Assembly (NCBI GenBank): GCA_036939755.1
Contig: JALLAZ010000083.1
Coordinates: forward strand, 1-59,142
DNA: 59,142 nucleotides
From: Stephanodiscus triporus
Taxonomy: Eukaryota > Bacillariophyta > Thalassiosirophyceae > Thalassiosirales > Thalassiosiraceae
Reading direction: 5' to 3'
Part shown: positions 1 to 11,894 of the stretch, piece by piece
How the letters are laid out: the number at the start of each line of letters is the position of its first letter
How positions within the stretch are numbered: the stretch's first letter is position 1
Notes under the pieces: generated by a model
What the model saw: the letters and a program-made list of their open reading frames with translations, nothing else
The model's database searches: none
Told to the model about the DNA's origin: nothing
Made by a program: the position numbers and the translations under genes

Positions 1-56
<56 letters not shown>
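1..56. repeat. (TA)n microsatellite
   Basis: An uninterrupted TA dinucleotide run fills the left edge, so its true length is unknown. Confidence 0.97.
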
Positions 57-59
<3 letters not shown>

Positions 60-1045
60 ATTACACTCACATGTTCAATTGGATTATATGGTACAATGTG
101 TGTTGTGCGGTGGCTGTGGATAGTGCAAATGGAATGTAGAGAAAAGTATCAATCCATCTGCCCCTCAAAACATTTCTGCCTGTCATTGGGTGTACCCAAC
201 ATCTTTATTTGTATTTGTGGTATGATAGTATAGGTATAGAGTAACCTGGGGTAATTTGTTAAGATACCTTTAACATTTATCTATTGGCACATGCGTGTAA
301 GTAGTAACTTGTAGATACTAACTTTGATTTGGTTGTTTTGACAATGATATATGAAATAGAACCTACAACAGTAGGGATTACTTATTATGTGAGACCAATG
401 TTAATAAGAACATGCAAGCTGCTGATTGGACACATTTTTTTCTTTTTTACTATTATATGCTAGTGTAGGTAGGAACAGATTAAATTAGTCGGAAATATGA
501 ATGGTCAAACTTGAACAATATGTTAACTTAGGATACCCAGTAGCTATTCTGTTTACAACCCTCCACACCATGTTAGCCTGACTTCCTGAACTGAGGCAAA
601 TTAGTTTGTTCAAGAGAGAGCTGGAAAAGAGATGTTAAACAATTTCTGTTTAAAAGTCACTAAGGCTTAGTACATACTTCCTTCTTGCCATTCCGAGGGT
701 TAAAGCATGGAAACAATTAACCTCCACGACAAAAATACGTTTTGCACATCTCTCAAATTTACAATCGTTCCCCCATCCACCACAACGTCAATATGCCTCG
801 TAGGTTAGCGTCTTGTCCCTTTCTCTCTTTGTCATCAACGTTCCGACGCTAGCATTTTCTCTATCTTTATCAAGTGTGCCTGCACGTGGCATTGCAGTGC
901 AAATTTATTGTTCATCGTTGAGAATGTCATTATGTGAAAATAAGCATGCAATCACGCAATTCAAAATAAGAGGAGTGAAAAAATTACTCAATGACGAAGA
1001 AGAATAGAGAGAGGTCCATCGAACAAAGGAACGTCAACGACGAAA
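57..1045. other. AT-rich intergenic stretch, no gene seen
   Basis: About 1 kb of AT-rich sequence. The only open frames are short and lack an ATG start with any recognisable protein. It lies downstream of the VPS23 gene and probably holds its 3' UTR at the right end. I see no RNA gene or transposon signature. Confidence 0.6.
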
Positions 1046-2593
1046 TCAACGCAATCCACCGAACATCGAAGTTACATTTACCTTGGCGAGAAACTGTCGT
1101 TTGCTCAGCCGTCTGACCTCCTTAAGGAAAACCTCCAATGTCAGGCTCCCGCGTACCAATGCCATGTCCAGGAAGTAAACACAGTCGTCAATGGCCGCAC
1201 TCTCGGTGCTCAATGCGAGCATCTGAGCCGAATGGGTATCGGCCGGGATCGCGATTAGGTCCGCCTTGACTATGCCGCCCTCGTCCTCATTCTGGCATTG
1301 CTTGCCCTCTGTGGCATCCGCGTCCTGTTGCTGCCGTCGTCGTTCATCGTCGACCGCCTTGAGCCACAGATTCAACGCGCGAATCGACTCGTCCAATTGC
1401 TCGTTCTCGCTAACGAGCCTCGCCTTCCGTTCCTCCCCTTCCCTCACAAGCGCGTCGATGCGCTCCCTACCGGCCTCCAGTCGCTTCTGATCCCGTAATT
1501 CGACCCTGAGTTCCCCCCTCGTCCGATCGCAAAGGTCCTTCATCGCCGATCTCGCCGCCGACGTCGCCGCGGCGATCGCATCGGCTCGCTCTCTCCGCAG
1601 CCGTGCCTCCTCTGCCAGGCGGACACGCTCGGCCTCCCTGGCGGCCTCCTCTTGCTCGATCCTCCTCCTCCTCTCCTCGGCCAGTCGCTCTAGCTCGATC
1701 CTCCTCCTCCTCTCCTCGGCCAGTCGTGCGCGCTCTTCGGCTTCCGCGCGTCGTTTGGCTTCGGCCTTCTTCTGCTCTTCCGTGCGTCGTTTGGCTTCGG
1801 CCTTCTCCTGCTCCTCCGCTCGTCTCGCGGCCTCGACCGCGAGGTTGGCCTCGGCGACCTCACGCTCGATCTCTTTCAGCCGTGCCTCCTCAACCGTCTT
1901 CGTGCGATCCGCCACCTGAAGCCTCGCTACCGCCGCCGTCGACGTCGCCGTCGATGTGACCGCGCCCGCGAGCGTGGACAGTATGGAGCTGTATCCCGAG
2001 GAGAAGGGGCGAGGTGGGGACGGAGGAGGAGGACAGATGGGATGATGAGGAGTGGGAGGGGGCACGGAGGAAAACATGCAATCCGGTCGAGGATAAGGAG
2101 GAGGAGGGGGGGGGAGGGAGCTGCTGGGGGGCCTGGCCCTGGCATAGCACGGCGGCTCTTCACCGAACATGATGCTCATCAAAGATGCGAGCTCCGTCAG
2201 GTTGTAGGAGTCTGGACTCCAGCTGTGCAAGTACGACATGTACACCATCCCGTCCTGTCCGACGTGCTTGTGATTCGCCGCGATGGACATGGTCTCCACC
2301 GGCCTCACGAATACCATGGGAGGACGAGCGGGGTAGTGCGGTGGAAGGTACATGTCAATGGGTATGTGGTAGGTGACGTCACGATACGTCATAGGGATGG
2401 TCCCCTGTAGCATCAGCATCAACGAGGAGGTCCCGTCGTTGAGCATGAGCGGCTCCGCCCGGGGATGGAGCTGCGAGCCGAGGTCGGAGGAGAAGAGTAG
2501 GTCCTCGGCGTCCCTCATGACGCGGGACGGGTCGCGGTACACGCCACTGAGGCGGTTGAAGACTATGGAAATCAAGGCCTCCTGCGTCGACAT
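1046..2593 (-). CDS. VPS23: ESCRT-I subunit VPS23/TSG101-like protein
   Basis: A 515-residue protein. The start is the first ATG (2593); the frame is open a little further but only from a TTG. Residues about 1-160 form a UEV domain: a ubiquitin-conjugating fold with a PPHYPARPPMVFV strand, an NHKHV-x-QDGMVY-x-SYL-x-W core, and no catalytic Cys. A Pro-rich linker follows (about 160-215), then a long Arg/Glu/Ala coiled coil (about 240-420) and a C-terminal steadiness box (about 455-515) with the YFLDMALVRGSLTLEVFLKEVR helix region. This is the TSG101 order. In the family, UEV binds ubiquitinated cargo and PTAP-like motifs, and the steadiness box joins the ESCRT-I core on endosomes. The gene is divergent from APRT across 278 bases and appears intronless. 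Confidence 0.93.
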   Translation of the reverse strand: MSTQEALISIVFNRLSGVYRDPSRVMRDAEDLLFSSDLGSQLHPRAEPLMLNDGTSSLMLMLQGTIPMTYRDVTYHIPIDMYLPPHYPARPPMVFVRPVETMSIAANHKHVGQDGMVYMSYLHSWSPDSYNLTELASLMSIMFGEEPPCYARARPPSSSLPPPPPPYPRPDCMFSSVPPPTPHHPICPPPPSPPRPFSSGYSSILSTLAGAVTSTATSTAAVARLQVADRTKTVEEARLKEIEREVAEANLAVEAARRAEEQEKAEAKRRTEEQKKAEAKRRAEAEERARLAEERRRRIELERLAEERRRRIEQEEAAREAERVRLAEEARLRRERADAIAAATSAARSAMKDLCDRTRGELRVELRDQKRLEAGRERIDALVREGEERKARLVSENEQLDESIRALNLWLKAVDDERRRQQQDADATEGKQCQNEDEGGIVKADLIAIPADTHSAQMLALSTESAAIDDCVYFLDMALVRGSLTLEVFLKEVRRLSKRQFLAKVNVTSMFGGLR

Positions 2594-2871
2594 GATGATT
2601 GGTGATGGTGACGGTGATGGCGATGGTGATGAAGGTGATGACAACGATTAGGAGTATGATTGATGAGGCCGGCACAGCTTGCGGCCAGGGAGGTAGGAGT
2701 TGTTGTTCTTCTTGTGTGTTGCTAATATAGTCGAATTGGCGGTGATTTGGAGGTGATTTGGAGGTGTAATTCATCGCCAAATGACATAAATGATACTCTA
2801 CATACGATAACGATATAACGATAGAAGATACAGAGAGTATCGTGCGATGTGTGCGGCTTCTCATCCTCGCG
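2594..2871. promoter_or_regulatory. shared divergent promoter of VPS23 and APRT
   Basis: The 278 bases between two divergent start codons must hold both promoters. Positions 2800-2850 carry a cluster of GATA/CGATA words (TACGATAACGATATAACGATAG and a later AGTATCGTGCG), a type of sequence that recurs upstream of several other genes here. Transcription starts cannot be placed from sequence. Confidence 0.5.
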
Positions 2872-3879
2872 ATGGCAAATAATGGAGGCAGAGGTGCAGC
2901 GGAAGCAAACCACCACCACCCCAACCGACGAAAAAGACAGCAAATAATATCACGACGACCACGTGCGCATCATTCTAGCGCCTTCTTCGCCATCGCGTTA
3001 CCTTGCGTATTGCTAATTAGTCTAGGAGTAGGCGAAACCAAGGGCTTCGACCACAAAACATCATCGTCAACGGGCGGCAAGGACAAGAGTTGCCATACCA
3101 CGAATAGTCTTTCACCGCAAAGGATTTGCATCAACGTCGACGCCATCAGAGACAACATCGACAGCAGTAGCACCAGCAGCATTGGCGGTGACAACAACAG
3201 CAAATACATCATGTCCTCAAGAAAAACATCATACGAGCAGGACGGCGACGAGGCCCGCGAAATCGCCAAACACCTCCCCTTCTACCCCTTCAAGGGCATA
3301 CCCCGATTTTATGACATTGGAGGATTCCTCGCCAAGCCCGAAGTATTCCAACAGATCGTGGACATCTTCGTGGCGAGGTATTCCGGGGGTGATCTTGCCA
3401 TCGATTCCATCGCGGGCCTCGACGCACGCGGATTCGTGCTCGGTCCACCCATCGCTCTCGCGCTGAAGGTCCCCTTCATTATGATGCGAAAGGCGGGGAA
3501 GATGCCAAACACCATTTCGTCGAATGCGTATGATACCGAATACGGCAAGCGGAGCGGGCTCACCGTGCAACGGGATAGGATCAAGGAGGGGGATAGGGTG
3601 TTGATCATCGACGATCTCGTCGCCACGGGGGGGACACTGAGCTCGGCCATCACACTGGTCCACGCACTCGGTGGGACCGTGGTGGAATGCGCGTGCGTCG
3701 TGGAGCTCAAGATGTTCGTCGATCCGCCGGAGGGTAGCGGCTTGCCCAGCAGGAAGAGGCTCTTCGAGTCGCACAAAATAAGCCACGTTCCCGTATGGGG
3801 GTTGATTTCGGAGGACGTTTTGACCGTCGAGGCTGCGTTGCCGGAGGGATATAAAGACGACGGGGAAGAACATCTTTAG
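2872..3879 (+). CDS. APT1: adenine phosphoribosyltransferase with an N-terminal signal-like extension
   Basis: A 335-residue protein that converts adenine plus PRPP to AMP (purine salvage). The start is the first in-frame ATG; the frame opens slightly earlier only at a GTG. The catalytic domain covers about residues 128-330: the PFYPFKGIPRFYDIGGFL entry, then IDSIAGLDARGFVLGPPIA, then the PRPP-binding loop VLIIDDLVATGGTLSSA and a C-terminal VPVW-x-LIS segment. All are typical of APRT. The family is usually about 180 residues, so roughly 125 residues are extra. Within them, a hydrophobic run (SSAFFAIALPCVLLISLGV, about 36-54) after a basic stretch could be a signal anchor or organelle-targeting signal; this is inference. 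It converges on the TPR/J gene with about 230 bases between stops. Confidence 0.94.
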   Translation: MANNGGRGAAEANHHHPNRRKRQQIISRRPRAHHSSAFFAIALPCVLLISLGVGETKGFDHKTSSSTGGKDKSCHTTNSLSPQRICINVDAIRDNIDSSSTSSIGGDNNSKYIMSSRKTSYEQDGDEAREIAKHLPFYPFKGIPRFYDIGGFLAKPEVFQQIVDIFVARYSGGDLAIDSIAGLDARGFVLGPPIALALKVPFIMMRKAGKMPNTISSNAYDTEYGKRSGLTVQRDRIKEGDRVLIIDDLVATGGTLSSAITLVHALGGTVVECACVVELKMFVDPPEGSGLPSRKRLFESHKISHVPVWGLISEDVLTVEAALPEGYKDDGEEHL

Positions 3880-4109
3880 ATGATATTTGTGTATTTTTTA
3901 ATTCGGGAGGTGCTAGAGGATTGGGATGAACGCTGAGATTGTATTTGTCTTTTCAATCTGCGGCAAAGGAGGACAATTATTCGTACAGAATAGTGGTTTA
4001 AGTTAATCTTTAAGACGTGAGGGACAACGCTGGTAGAGAGCAACAATTCATCCTTATGTCTTTGTATTTTCCTATGCAATCAATGCACGGTCTCGGACTA
4101 TCTACCTCT

Positions 4110-7100
4110 TCATCTTCTATTGCCATTAAGTCTTCTATGGGCATCATATGATATCCTCGTCTGATCATTTCCGAGAACCTCGTATGCAAGTTTGATGCGT
4201 CGAAACATGTCCGCGGCGTCCTCGTCGGAATTCTTATCGGGGTGGTATTTCAGTGCCGCCTTGTGATATCCTTTTTTGATCTCGGCAGATGTCGCAGTGT
4301 GCGTCAACCCCAACACCTGGTAGTGATCGCAAGCATCGGTAATTCTGACCAGAACTGGTTGCTGTTGTTGCTGTTGGTGCGACTGCTGCGATGACGGTCT
4401 ACTTTGACCCTTCCGTGGAACGTCGTGGCAAGGACCAGACGTCATCTTGGGTCCCGCCGACGGGTCCTTTGCCGCCGACTTCGGCTTCGAAGTCGTCTTC
4501 TTTGGAGATGTCCCCCCGAACGTATCCCACGGCCGTTGGTTATTTCCCGCCGCATCCCACTGCTTCTTACGCACGTAGGCATTATCCATCCCCGGAGGCG
4601 CCTCCTGACGACGTCGAGCGGCATCGTTCGCAGCGGTTTTGAAGTTCTTGTTGAAATTAAATTGTTGCTCGCGTTGTTTCTTCTTTTGGGCGTGATCGCT
4701 CACGTCAGCCTGTCGCATTGACTTCTTCACGTCGGCCAACTCCTGCTTCGCTTTCGTGTACTCCGCTTCAGCAATGTCAATCGGTCGATCGAACGTACAG
4801 GCAGCATTATTGCTAGTGGCAGCATCTTGCGGTGATCTGCGTGCCTCATCCACTAGCTGAATGTAACGTTCATACTCGGCAATCGCCTCTTGATATTGAC
4901 GTACCCTAGCAAAGCACCTTCCTCGGCGTAGCATGGCCTTCATGTAATGAGTGTGTATGCGCAATGCAGCCGTGCATTCCTTCACGGCCTCTTTGTACTT
5001 TTTCAGTGCCATGAGACAGGCCGCGCGATTGCAGTGTAACACCGCGTGGAGTCTTCCCCCTGAATCCTCATTTTCTAGGGCGTCTTCGTTGTAGGACAAA
5101 CCGTCGTTGTCAATGGTGAGACACATTGCATACTTCTCGGCGGCGCTCTCGTAATCACCGTTGCGAAAAAGTGTATCCCCCTGTTCCTTCCATGACATCG
5201 TTCGGCGGAGCTTATCCCTCTCGTTGGATAGCCATGCTACGGAAACATTGCCCCGACTTCCTTTGTGCTTGCTGTTGCTCATGTGTAATTCGATGCTCGC
5301 CCCCGCCTTGGCCGCCTCGGTGTAACGCTCCTCTAACCTTAAAGACCGTAGATACAACGGCAATATCCCATTCGGCAAACGAATCACCGCGTCGCAGACC
5401 GCCTTAGGTGTTAATATCCTTAAACTAACCGGATCCAGCATGTCATCCGGATTCCTCTCGAAGAAGTCAGATTTCAACGCTGATGCTGGGCGAACGTCTG
5501 GGAAGGGATCCAAACTTGCCAAATCATCCGTGAACAGACCGTCAACTTTGACTATTTCCGCTGCCAATCTTTCGCAGTGATTGCCCAGTTCGGCCCATCG
5601 TTTAAGAGATGCCAACACATTAACCTTTTGCTCGTGTAATTCCATACTACCTGGAGAAACCGAAAGTGCAGAGTTTATGAACATAAGCAGTTGGACATTG
5701 TTCCTTCGATCGGCCGCTGGACTGAGGCCCTTGGTCGCCTCCACTACTTTGGCGCTCTCCATCGCATCTCTGTATCTCTTGACATCTGTCAATCCCAACG
5801 TAGCATCAGTGATGCTCTGACTCAATATCTTTTCCATGCTGCGCATCTCATCATGCCCATCCGCCCCTAATCCACCAGCGGTTGCCGCGGTCAACGCTTC
5901 CCTAGCACTTTGTATGCTACTATTGAAAGCCCTATCAGCTTCCGATATGATCCCCGCCTTCAACAGCGCCCGGGCCATGCGGCACAGTATCTTGCTTCGG
6001 AAGGATGGTCCACTCTCAAGGCTTCTGTAAGCGGCACCGATAGAATTAGCGTCCGAGCACGACAGCGCACGGTCGCAGTCGGCCGACGCTCCACTGTATG
6101 CCCCCGTCATCATCAGTGCGGCGGCACGATTGCCGAACAAGGCCGCAAGCGTTGGGTCATTCTTTGTGGAGGAGGAGTGTTGGAGATGATCAAAAAGGAC
6201 ATTGTTTGTGTGCACGCGTATTGCCTCGGTGTAACAAAGCACGCTATCACGGTACGCCCCGTTGATATAGTACGTACGCCCTTCGTCACGGAGGACGGCG
6301 ATGCGCTGACTTTTCGCGTTGGTCTCCTCGTCATCATCGTCCAGATCTACCACAGCTGGTGGATGTTCGACATCATGAGGTCGAAGATGGTTCGTTGGCA
6401 CTCCATTAAAATAGGTAGCGGTAGAATTGAACATTTCTGGGGGGATCTTGTGGCGACGTTGTCTACCAACCTCCTCCGCCTGACCCATCGAAAACTCCCT
6501 GCGGAGTGATTCGTGATCGTTCTTCAGGGCGGAAGCCTCAGCCGCGGCCCGCGCAGCCCGCGCCATCTTCTCCTCCCAAGGCTTTTGCTGTTGATGCTGT
6601 TCGCTGTCGATGTCCATGGGTAAAGGTGGCTCCCTGGAATCGGCGCCTTGCACCACCGCGCCAGTGCCTGAACCCGCCATTCCGCCAATACCGCTGCCCC
6701 CTCCGCCGCTAACGCCAGGCCGCGGCGGCGGACCCGGGGGTTTTGGAGGGGGGGGAGGAGGCGGAGGGTATTTGCTGCTGCCGACGCCGCCACCCCTTCT
6801 GAACCCCTTCTTTGCGCCCTCCCCATTGCTCCTCAGATCGACGCGAAATACCGGCACTCCCTGCTGCTGCTGCTGCTGCTGCTGTTGAAAGTTTAGCGGT
6901 TTGTACTGTGGCAGCTGCCGATGCTGCTGCTGTTGCTTCTGCAGTGGTGGTTGTTTGGAATACACTTCATGATGATCGACGGGTTCGACGTCGAGGCTGT
7001 CGTCATCGACATCTTCATCATCTGCAACATGATCAAAACCTTTGGTGTCTCGGGGTTTGAAAGCTGCAGAGTTGGGATAGCTAGGCTTTCCAATGGTATT

Positions 7101-9027
7101 GAGATTCATCATGGAATCGTTGTCACTATCGTCATGCTCATCATCGTTGTCCTTATCCGTAGAGCTCATGGGTGTGGAGGGAACCGACAAATCATCGTCA
7201 TTCGGCGTGTCGTTGACGTCGTCTTCGTGGTCATCGTCATCGCCCTCAGGTTCGCCACCAACAGTAGGTTCCGGGCGTTCATGTGGCTCTTGTTGCTGTT
7301 GCAGGTGTTGCTCCCTCCTGCTCGCCCGAAACGCTCCTCGTTGACGTTGCTGTCTCGGGGGACGATTCCCCGTGCCCTCGTAGTCGCTGTCGACGTTGCA
7401 GCTATCCCGAACGCCGTTGCAGACGTGCGAAAGTTCAACAGAGTTATTTTCGTCCTCATCATTTTCGTCGTGGAATTCAAATTCGCTGTCCACCCCCGTG
7501 GTGGGAGCAAACGTCCCGCGACAATTGGGTCGGGGGGAGTCAGGGGAACCGGAGGCAGAGTTTGGAGCGTCCGCTTTCTCGGCCACGTTCATTCGGGACA
7601 TGCGTTCGCGCAGCGCACTTCTTTCGTCGTCGTCATCTTCCTCGCCCGATATGGATGTGGTGGGGCCCTCCCCGTCGCGACCGATGAAGGTCGATCCCCT
7701 AGCAAGCCCCCCCACCCCCACCCCCGCTGCAACCCCTCCTCCCATCCCTGCATTAGTCCGTCTACCCTTCTTCTTCTTGGTCCTCTTCTTTTTTCCTCCC
7801 CCCGCCCCCCCCGCTCCCGCTCCTCTGCTGTTGCCCTTCATTTTGCTACTTTTCTTCTTCCTCTCGCGTATCTCCTCCCTCCTCGTCCTCATCCTATGAC
7901 GCTCTCGACACCTGAGGAAGCACATTGCCACCTCCTCGTAAAACAGCTCGTCGGCCATGGGTCCAACGTTCAGGGTGTGCATCAGCGCGTTCGCGAGCTT
8001 CGCGCGTTCCTCGGCAGTCCCACCTATGCCGCCGTACTGATCAAAGAGATAATCCTCCTCGTTTGAGTATCCAGCGTCCTCGAAGGACTTCATGCCGTCA
8101 CTCATCATGGCAGAGGAGGCGGAGGCGGTGGAGGATGCGGCAGAAGAGCGGGATAAGGCCGAGGCCGAGGAGTAGGAACGGACATCGTCTTCGCCGTCAC
8201 GTCGATGCTGTCCATGCCGTTGCTCCGAAAAACTGACGATGCAAAATAAAGGTTTTTTTAGGCTGCGAATCAAGCGTCAACATGATGAAAAGTCGGGTGT
8301 GCAGCGGCATTATGGTACGCGTAAAACAGCTCGGATCATTTCCTCGAATGAAATCCACGAGGATAACCCCCCCAAAACGAATTGAAGGTATCGCCGTAGC
8401 GGCCTATTAATATAAAAGATATCCGCCCATATTTTCCCAATCAGACAGACGTAAAACACCGCTAATGACGAATACATCCCGACCGTTGCAGTTCCAAAAT
8501 AGAACATAAAACAGCAAAAAACGACATACTCACCGTCCAGCATCGGCATCGTCGTCGACGACGACGTAGTCAGCATTACCGAATCGACGGCCGCGACCGA
8601 CTTCGTCCCCGGACACCCGCCCTCGCGCATCGTCTTCATTATCGTGGAAGGACAGAGGGAGGTTATCCACGGGGGCGGAGCGTCGTGTCACGAGATCATC
8701 GTCTTCGGCATCGCTCTTCCCCTCGCCGTCGGCATTACCGTTGCCGTTTTCGCCGCCGCCGACGTCGAATCGCAGCGACTCCAATATGTCGCGGAGGGAG
8801 CCGAGACCCGCGTGCGGGTCATTATGCCGTTGTTGTTGTTTCTGCAACTGACGAAGTTGATGTCGTTGTTGATGTTGATGTTGGCGGTGGTGGTCGTGGT
8901 GGTCGTGTTGTTGTTGATGCAGATCGTCGCCGCCGTCGTCGTCGTCGTCTTCGTCATCAACGACGCCTTGGTCGGCGCCCGCCGCATCCTCGACGTTGAC
9001 TCCCGGCGTCCCCTTGAAGGATTGCAT
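4110..9027 (-). CDS. TPR and J-domain co-chaperone (DNAJC7-like), two exons
   Basis: Exons 9027-8534 and 8232-4110 are joined across a 301-base intron (donor GTGAGT, acceptor CAG, phase 2), giving 1538 residues. The start is the first ATG (9027). Exon 1 encodes an Asp-, His- and Gln-rich region. Residues about 165-780 are low complexity: acidic blocks, poly-Gln from a CTG tract near 6863-6887, and poly-Pro. TPR-like helices follow at about 800-880 and again at about 1175-1300 (WKEQGDTLFRNGDYESAAEKY is a clear TPR). The J-domain sits at about 1462-1530, starting DHYQVLGL and containing the HPD motif (YHPDKN). In this family TPRs hold Hsp70/Hsp90 and the J-domain stimulates Hsp70 ATPase. The very long disordered N-terminus is unusual. 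Several long open frames lie antisense to it and are shadows. Confidence 0.88.
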
Positions 9028-9933
9028 CTTCGTTTCCGGTCTATGAAATAGAGTACGATTTTTCGTGGAGGGTCCTCCTGGTCGGCGGTTTGGTTCAACC
9101 TGTGCTTGCCCTCCCAGCAACTTGTGTTTGTGTAGCAGATACTAGGGCGGGGTGTTTGTTTGTACCATCGTGAATCGTATCGTACATAAAATATGAGTTT
9201 AGGATGTACAAGTTTAAGACTGTAGGACTCCAGATGACGTTAAAAATTACAAGAATGGACACTAAGTGCAATATTGTTGTCTACTCTAATCATTATTTCC
9301 TCTTACTAAACCGGCCCAGCAGAGTATTCAGACAGGTAGAGGTTTCCCTTTCGATTGGTCTTTCCGTCTCCTCCACAAGTCTAATCATGGGCCTTTTCCA
9401 GTCACTACCATAGCTAAAGTGGCTTTAAGCTATTGATGTAACTACAACTACACTAGTCTGTCCTCGCTGTGAGCCACCCTCGAGGGCCAGACCAAACCAT
9501 GTCCCGACAGTTATGTAGTACATTGGGGGTAGTGTTCCAAACCCTCTTGAGGAACTATGTCTGAAAACTCATCCAAATCTGCGAAATGAAAGCTCTAGTG
9601 CTTCACCTCGCTGATTAGCGATGAGCCGCTGTACGCCCCCTCCTGAATGTGATCCAGTAGAAGTCATGCTGCTGTTCGGTTTCTGGGATGACTCTACGAC
9701 ATATGTCTTTCGAGCAGCCCGGTGTATGGGACTTGTGTCCACCAACCAGGGTCACGGTGCAACCTTGGCCCTGCCAGAGGCTTTGGTATACCCATGCTCC
9801 CAGCACCCTGGGTCACAGATGGCACTGAGTGGCATTCCGGAGGGGATGCAAGCATATCAGAGGTAAAAAAGTCCAAAGATGAATCATAAACAATGAGAAG
9901 AACCCCCCCGTACAAAACCTTGAAAATCCTTAG
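9028..9933. other. intergenic, no gene recognised
   Basis: This contains the upstream region of the TPR/J gene (CGTATCGTA word at 9175-9184, about 150 bases upstream of its ATG) and then unassigned sequence up to the recombinase end of the decayed element. Its right part may be a terminal non-coding segment of that element; no terminal repeat could be recognised by eye. Confidence 0.5.
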
Positions 9934-11400
9934 TTAAAGAGCCCTTGAGAATTCTTTCATAGTGGGCAAGGCACTCCGCACTTGAGTGTATACCTGTCTC
10001 ATGGTGAGCCCTGCCTCGGAACCATGCGCCGCCTCCTTCTTGCATCATCGGTTGATCAGCTCGATAACCTGAACGTCCACCTTGTGGGACCGCCCCTCGT
10101 CGGAGTGATCTCCTAAGGCTGAAATCCGACGTCTCAACGGCACTGGGCACTAGCCTCTTGTCCTCCTCCCGTACTCTCTCTATTAGCATCCTGAAGTAGT
10201 CTTGGTATCTCCCAAACTTTGCCCTCCTCCCCGGCTTCTCCTCAAACAGCCACCCAAACTTTGTCCCTGGAGCACGATGCAACGATACACTATCCGCTCC
10301 ATCCAGAGTCTGAAGGGAATCCTGGGTCACGTTTCATCACAGATGGGGACGATGTGCCACCTCTCGTCTACCTCCCCTTTGAATCTCCCCTTCAGGGTGA
10401 TCATCGTGTAGCTGTCTTCTTCCTCCCTAGTCTCAGTCCAGAAGGTGAGCAGGCCCTCCAGACTCACCAGTGGCACTTCTTCCCCCCTAAGCCCCGACCT
10501 AAACCCGAGGAGCATGAAACACACTGGGTCCTCCACTTCAACCCTCCGCACCGTGCTCTGTGCAGACCTCCAGTCCAACTCCGCCCGCCTGCACATTGCC
10601 AGTACCATGGCGGAGGTCAGTGCTTTGTTCTGCCTGTGTATCATCCCCATACAAAGCCGTGCCCCCTTCATGAAATGACTGAACCACTTCCCAAAGGTGT
10701 GACTACTACACAGATACTGCTTCTTCTGATCCAAACCTATCACAGTGTCACATGTGTATTCCCTTCCCGCAATGAAAGATTGCCATACCACGTCTGTGTC
10801 ATCCTCATGGTGTCGTATTGAATATTGGCCGAGTTCACACCGGCTCATAGTGAGGTGACCACAGTGAGAATTGCCGCTCCCATACCCAGCCTGTCCATCA
10901 CGGTGGGGTTGGCTAATAATGGCAGCAGCGACTCGGTGCGGAGGCTCAGGTCAGGTAATCCCATCTGGCCCTCGCCCAGTTCCCCACCACTGTGTCTGGC
11001 TCCCTAGCCCACATCACATCGAGTAAGACCCTGTGAATGGCTACCAGGGTAAAATGGTCGTTGTGGTCCCCCATCACCGGGTCTCTCCCTGTAACATTTT
11101 GGAACGAGCAGAGGTCACACTCAAAGGGTACCCCCATGAGGTGCTGTGATAGCGGCCATGGGTTTCTGGCATGTCCAGTTCCAAATCTGAGCCGTTTGTT
11201 CCGTCTGCATTCCTGTTCAGCCTTGGGAACAGGTTGCTTGTGGCCTCCCAATAGCACGGTCCGCACCAGACATTTCTGCATGGGCAGGAGCCCCTCCGCC
11301 CAAGCAAGTAGTTGCTGCAGAATAGCCCATGACCTGCTCATTGCATCTTTCCACACACATTGCAAGCTCCCGTCCAACTCATGTAATTCCCCTGTGTCAT
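9934..11400 (-). pseudogene. tyrosine recombinase remnant of the DIRS-like element
   Basis: Several overlapping frames together give a recombinase-like core. The first catalytic Arg context is SGLRGEEVPLVSLEG (about 10480-10520). The second cluster is SDFSLRRSLRRGA (about 10085-10125), matching the H/K-x-x-R region. A C-terminal MRQVYTQVR segment (about 9970-10000) carries the candidate nucleophilic Tyr shortly before a TAA at 9934-9936. In intact elements the enzyme would integrate circular cDNA without a DDE integrase. At least two frame changes (near 10330 and 10000) prevent a continuous product. A phage-type integrase is a less likely reading, because RT and RNase H lie just upstream. Confidence 0.7.
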
Positions 11401-11470
11401 TTTCCTTGAACCCATTGATGAGTGCCTGTTCGTATCGTGCCCCCTCATTAGTCCCTCTAACCAGCCAGGG

Positions 11471-11894
11471 TCAAGTGTACCTTGGCACATGAGCAAACGG
11501 AAAAACAATGGCAACGATGAGAGGCTCAAACTGGCCAGGTGCCCAAAAGGAAACACCAGCGGGGACCGTGAAAAGTACGTCCGTGTCCTTCCCCAACACC
11601 TTCCTCCACATGTGAGTCATCAAGCACGGAACCACAAAGACATGTGGCCAATGGGGGTGGGCCAACCGGTCGTCGCTAAACAATTCCAACGCCGTCTCCA
11701 TCACGGCTGGCGCCAAGAGCCATTCTTGACTTCAAACATGGATTCCCCGTCACCTTTTCCAGGGGGATGCCTCCCCAATCCTCTCCCTTCTTAGTCTTCC
11801 ACCAACTCCGGACCCACAGGCCCACTGCTCCTTCGGACTGCTTGGTCAGCCCCTTGATTGAATGGGAGATACGAGAACAGGTCCACTCATGCAA
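11471..11894 (-). pseudogene. linker region between RNase H and recombinase, frameshifted
   Basis: Two overlapping minus-strand frames continue the polyprotein from the RNase H domain. They include a segment reading DVLFTVPAGVSFWAPGQFEPL. I assign no enzymatic function; position in the element is the main support. Confidence 0.45.

Noticed and set aside
2594..2644. Ser/Pro-repeat N-terminal extension of VPS23
   Set aside because: It would start at TTG. The first ATG at 2593 begins directly with the UEV domain.
3229..3873. 214-codon minus-strand frame
   Set aside because: Antisense to the APRT catalytic domain and without any motif.
6921..8066. 381-codon plus-strand frame
   Set aside because: It is antisense to the low-complexity part of the TPR/J gene, with no recognisable domain. 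GC-rich repeats make long shadow frames.
9934..11400. Host or phage integrase gene
   Set aside because: The recombinase is preceded on the same strand by RNase H and RT domains, so it belongs to a DIRS-like retroelement.
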